Below are positions 18,659-19,436 of a stretch of 19,436 nucleotides of DNA, in pieces (position 1 is the first letter of the stretch; each line of letters opens with the position of its first letter). Source of the stretch: Darksidea phi (taxonomy: Eukaryota > Ascomycota > Dothideomycetes > Pleosporales > Lentitheciaceae). The DNA is taken from NCBI GenBank assembly GCA_030770425.1, contig JASJFT010000408.1, positions 1 to 19,436 of the forward strand, in the 5' to 3' direction. The notes under the pieces were generated by a model, which searched no databases, was not told the origin of the DNA, and saw nothing but the letters and a program-made list of their open reading frames with translations. Made by a program: the position numbers and the translations under genes.

Positions 18659-19341
18659 TGAACTACGTATTTATACGTCGCGATGCTACCAAGAGACGTT
18701 CACTTTCACAATACTCAAACTTCCGCTCATTCGATTCCACAGCTGCGAAGGGTGAATGATGAACGGTCTGCAGGCGGCAGAGCAAGGATGGTTGCAGCAC
18801 TGAGTACTAGTGTTGCCGCATGCATTCAGGCCACAACAGCTTCGAGGTTCACGTAGCACTTGCGCATGCGACTGGGCGTAGGTAAGCGCTACCAAAGAGA
18901 TGCATGCGTCCGAGTACCAATGAAATGCGCTCCGAAACCGAAATTGGCGATGCGAGCCGAGCCTGCCTCGTTGGAGTAGGGATTTCTCAGTCGTACTTCC
19001 GCATTTCCGTGCTCCCAACCCGCACATTCCAGCGCACCTCGCCCACTCAAAATTTCAATCAAATAGCAAGGCTCCAAGCGCAGGCGACTGTGCGAAGAAC
19101 GTTGATATCGGCTGCTACAATCCTGAGCAGTCACGGTAAGAAAAGGGCCCTTCCAAAACAGCGAACAACGAGAGTAAAGCATATTATCAAGTTTGCTTTC
19201 GGCAATTCGCCCTGCAACAAGGAAAGGAGTGCGCGTCTGCGAATGCTAATGCGGCTGTTGCTGCTCAAGCACGATTGTCTGACCCTCTCCGCTGTCATCA
19301 TAAAAAGTGACCTGCTGCTACGACGGTACGATCGCATCCAA

Positions 19342-19343
<2 letters not shown>
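18659..19343. other. Intergenic stretch without a supported gene
   Basis: Open frames at 18686-19027 and 18889-19182 on the minus strand lack recognisable domains and have no good start or splice pattern. I see no RNA gene. A TATAAATA on the minus strand at 18675-18668 may belong to the neighbouring broken gene. Confidence 0.4.

Positions 19344-19422
<79 letters not shown>
19344..19422. repeat. (AC)n dinucleotide microsatellite, 79 nt
   Basis: About 39.5 uninterrupted AC units. On the minus strand this reads as a Cys-Val run in an open frame, which is a repeat artefact and not a protein. Confidence 0.97.
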
Positions 19423-19423
<1 letters not shown>

Positions 19424-19436
19424 TCTCTCCCATAAC

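Noticed and set aside
19131..19433. Minus-strand open frame with a long Cys-Val run
   Set aside because: It is the translation of the (AC)n microsatellite with no recognisable domain around it.

Overview
This window is nuclear DNA of a filamentous ascomycete (Pezizomycotina). Genes are split by short introns (48-130 nt) with GT...AG borders and CTGAC/CTAAC-like branch points. The protein families are typical of these fungi: a GH7 cellulase, a DUF6594 protein, a PDR-type ABC transporter, an Atg22-like MFS permease, a Zn(II)2Cys6 transcription factor and an AIM9/FMP29-type phosphotransferase. No rRNA, tRNA, CRISPR array or intact transposon was seen. The species cannot be named from the sequence.

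Layout. 270-1407 (+): a secreted GH7 endoglucanase-type enzyme of two exons, unusually compact. 1408-5167: gene-poor, partly AT-rich DNA holding two decayed remnants, a DUF6594 membrane protein (about 2767-3448) and the C-terminal end of a PDR ABC transporter (about 4269-4690). 8375-5168 (-): an apparently intact five-exon, 984-residue hydantoinase/oxoprolinase-DUF917 protein. 8376-9941: low-complexity and AT-rich intergenic DNA with possible promoter elements. 9942-11734 (+): a three-exon Atg22-like permease. 12086-13909 (+): a five-exon Zn2Cys6 regulator. 13910-15170: no supported gene. 17062-15171 (-): a four-exon mitochondrial-type phosphotransferase, complete except for an in-frame UGA at codon 58. 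17136-17777 (+): a tentative small gene of unknown function, divergent from the kinase. About 18658-17752 (-): a conserved fungal protein of unknown function with a broken frame. The window ends in a 79-nt (AC)n microsatellite.

How the genes may work together. The only plausible functional grouping is the central block: an ATP-dependent ring-opening type enzyme, an amino-acid-type permease and a pathway-type regulator. That grouping is inference from adjacency. The other strong theme is decay: two clear relics, one gene with a lone nonsense codon, one with frame breaks, and a cellulase missing two loop regions. This looks like an accessory or fast-evolving chromosomal segment. All gene models were spliced by hand from splice signals and family conservation, without any search.
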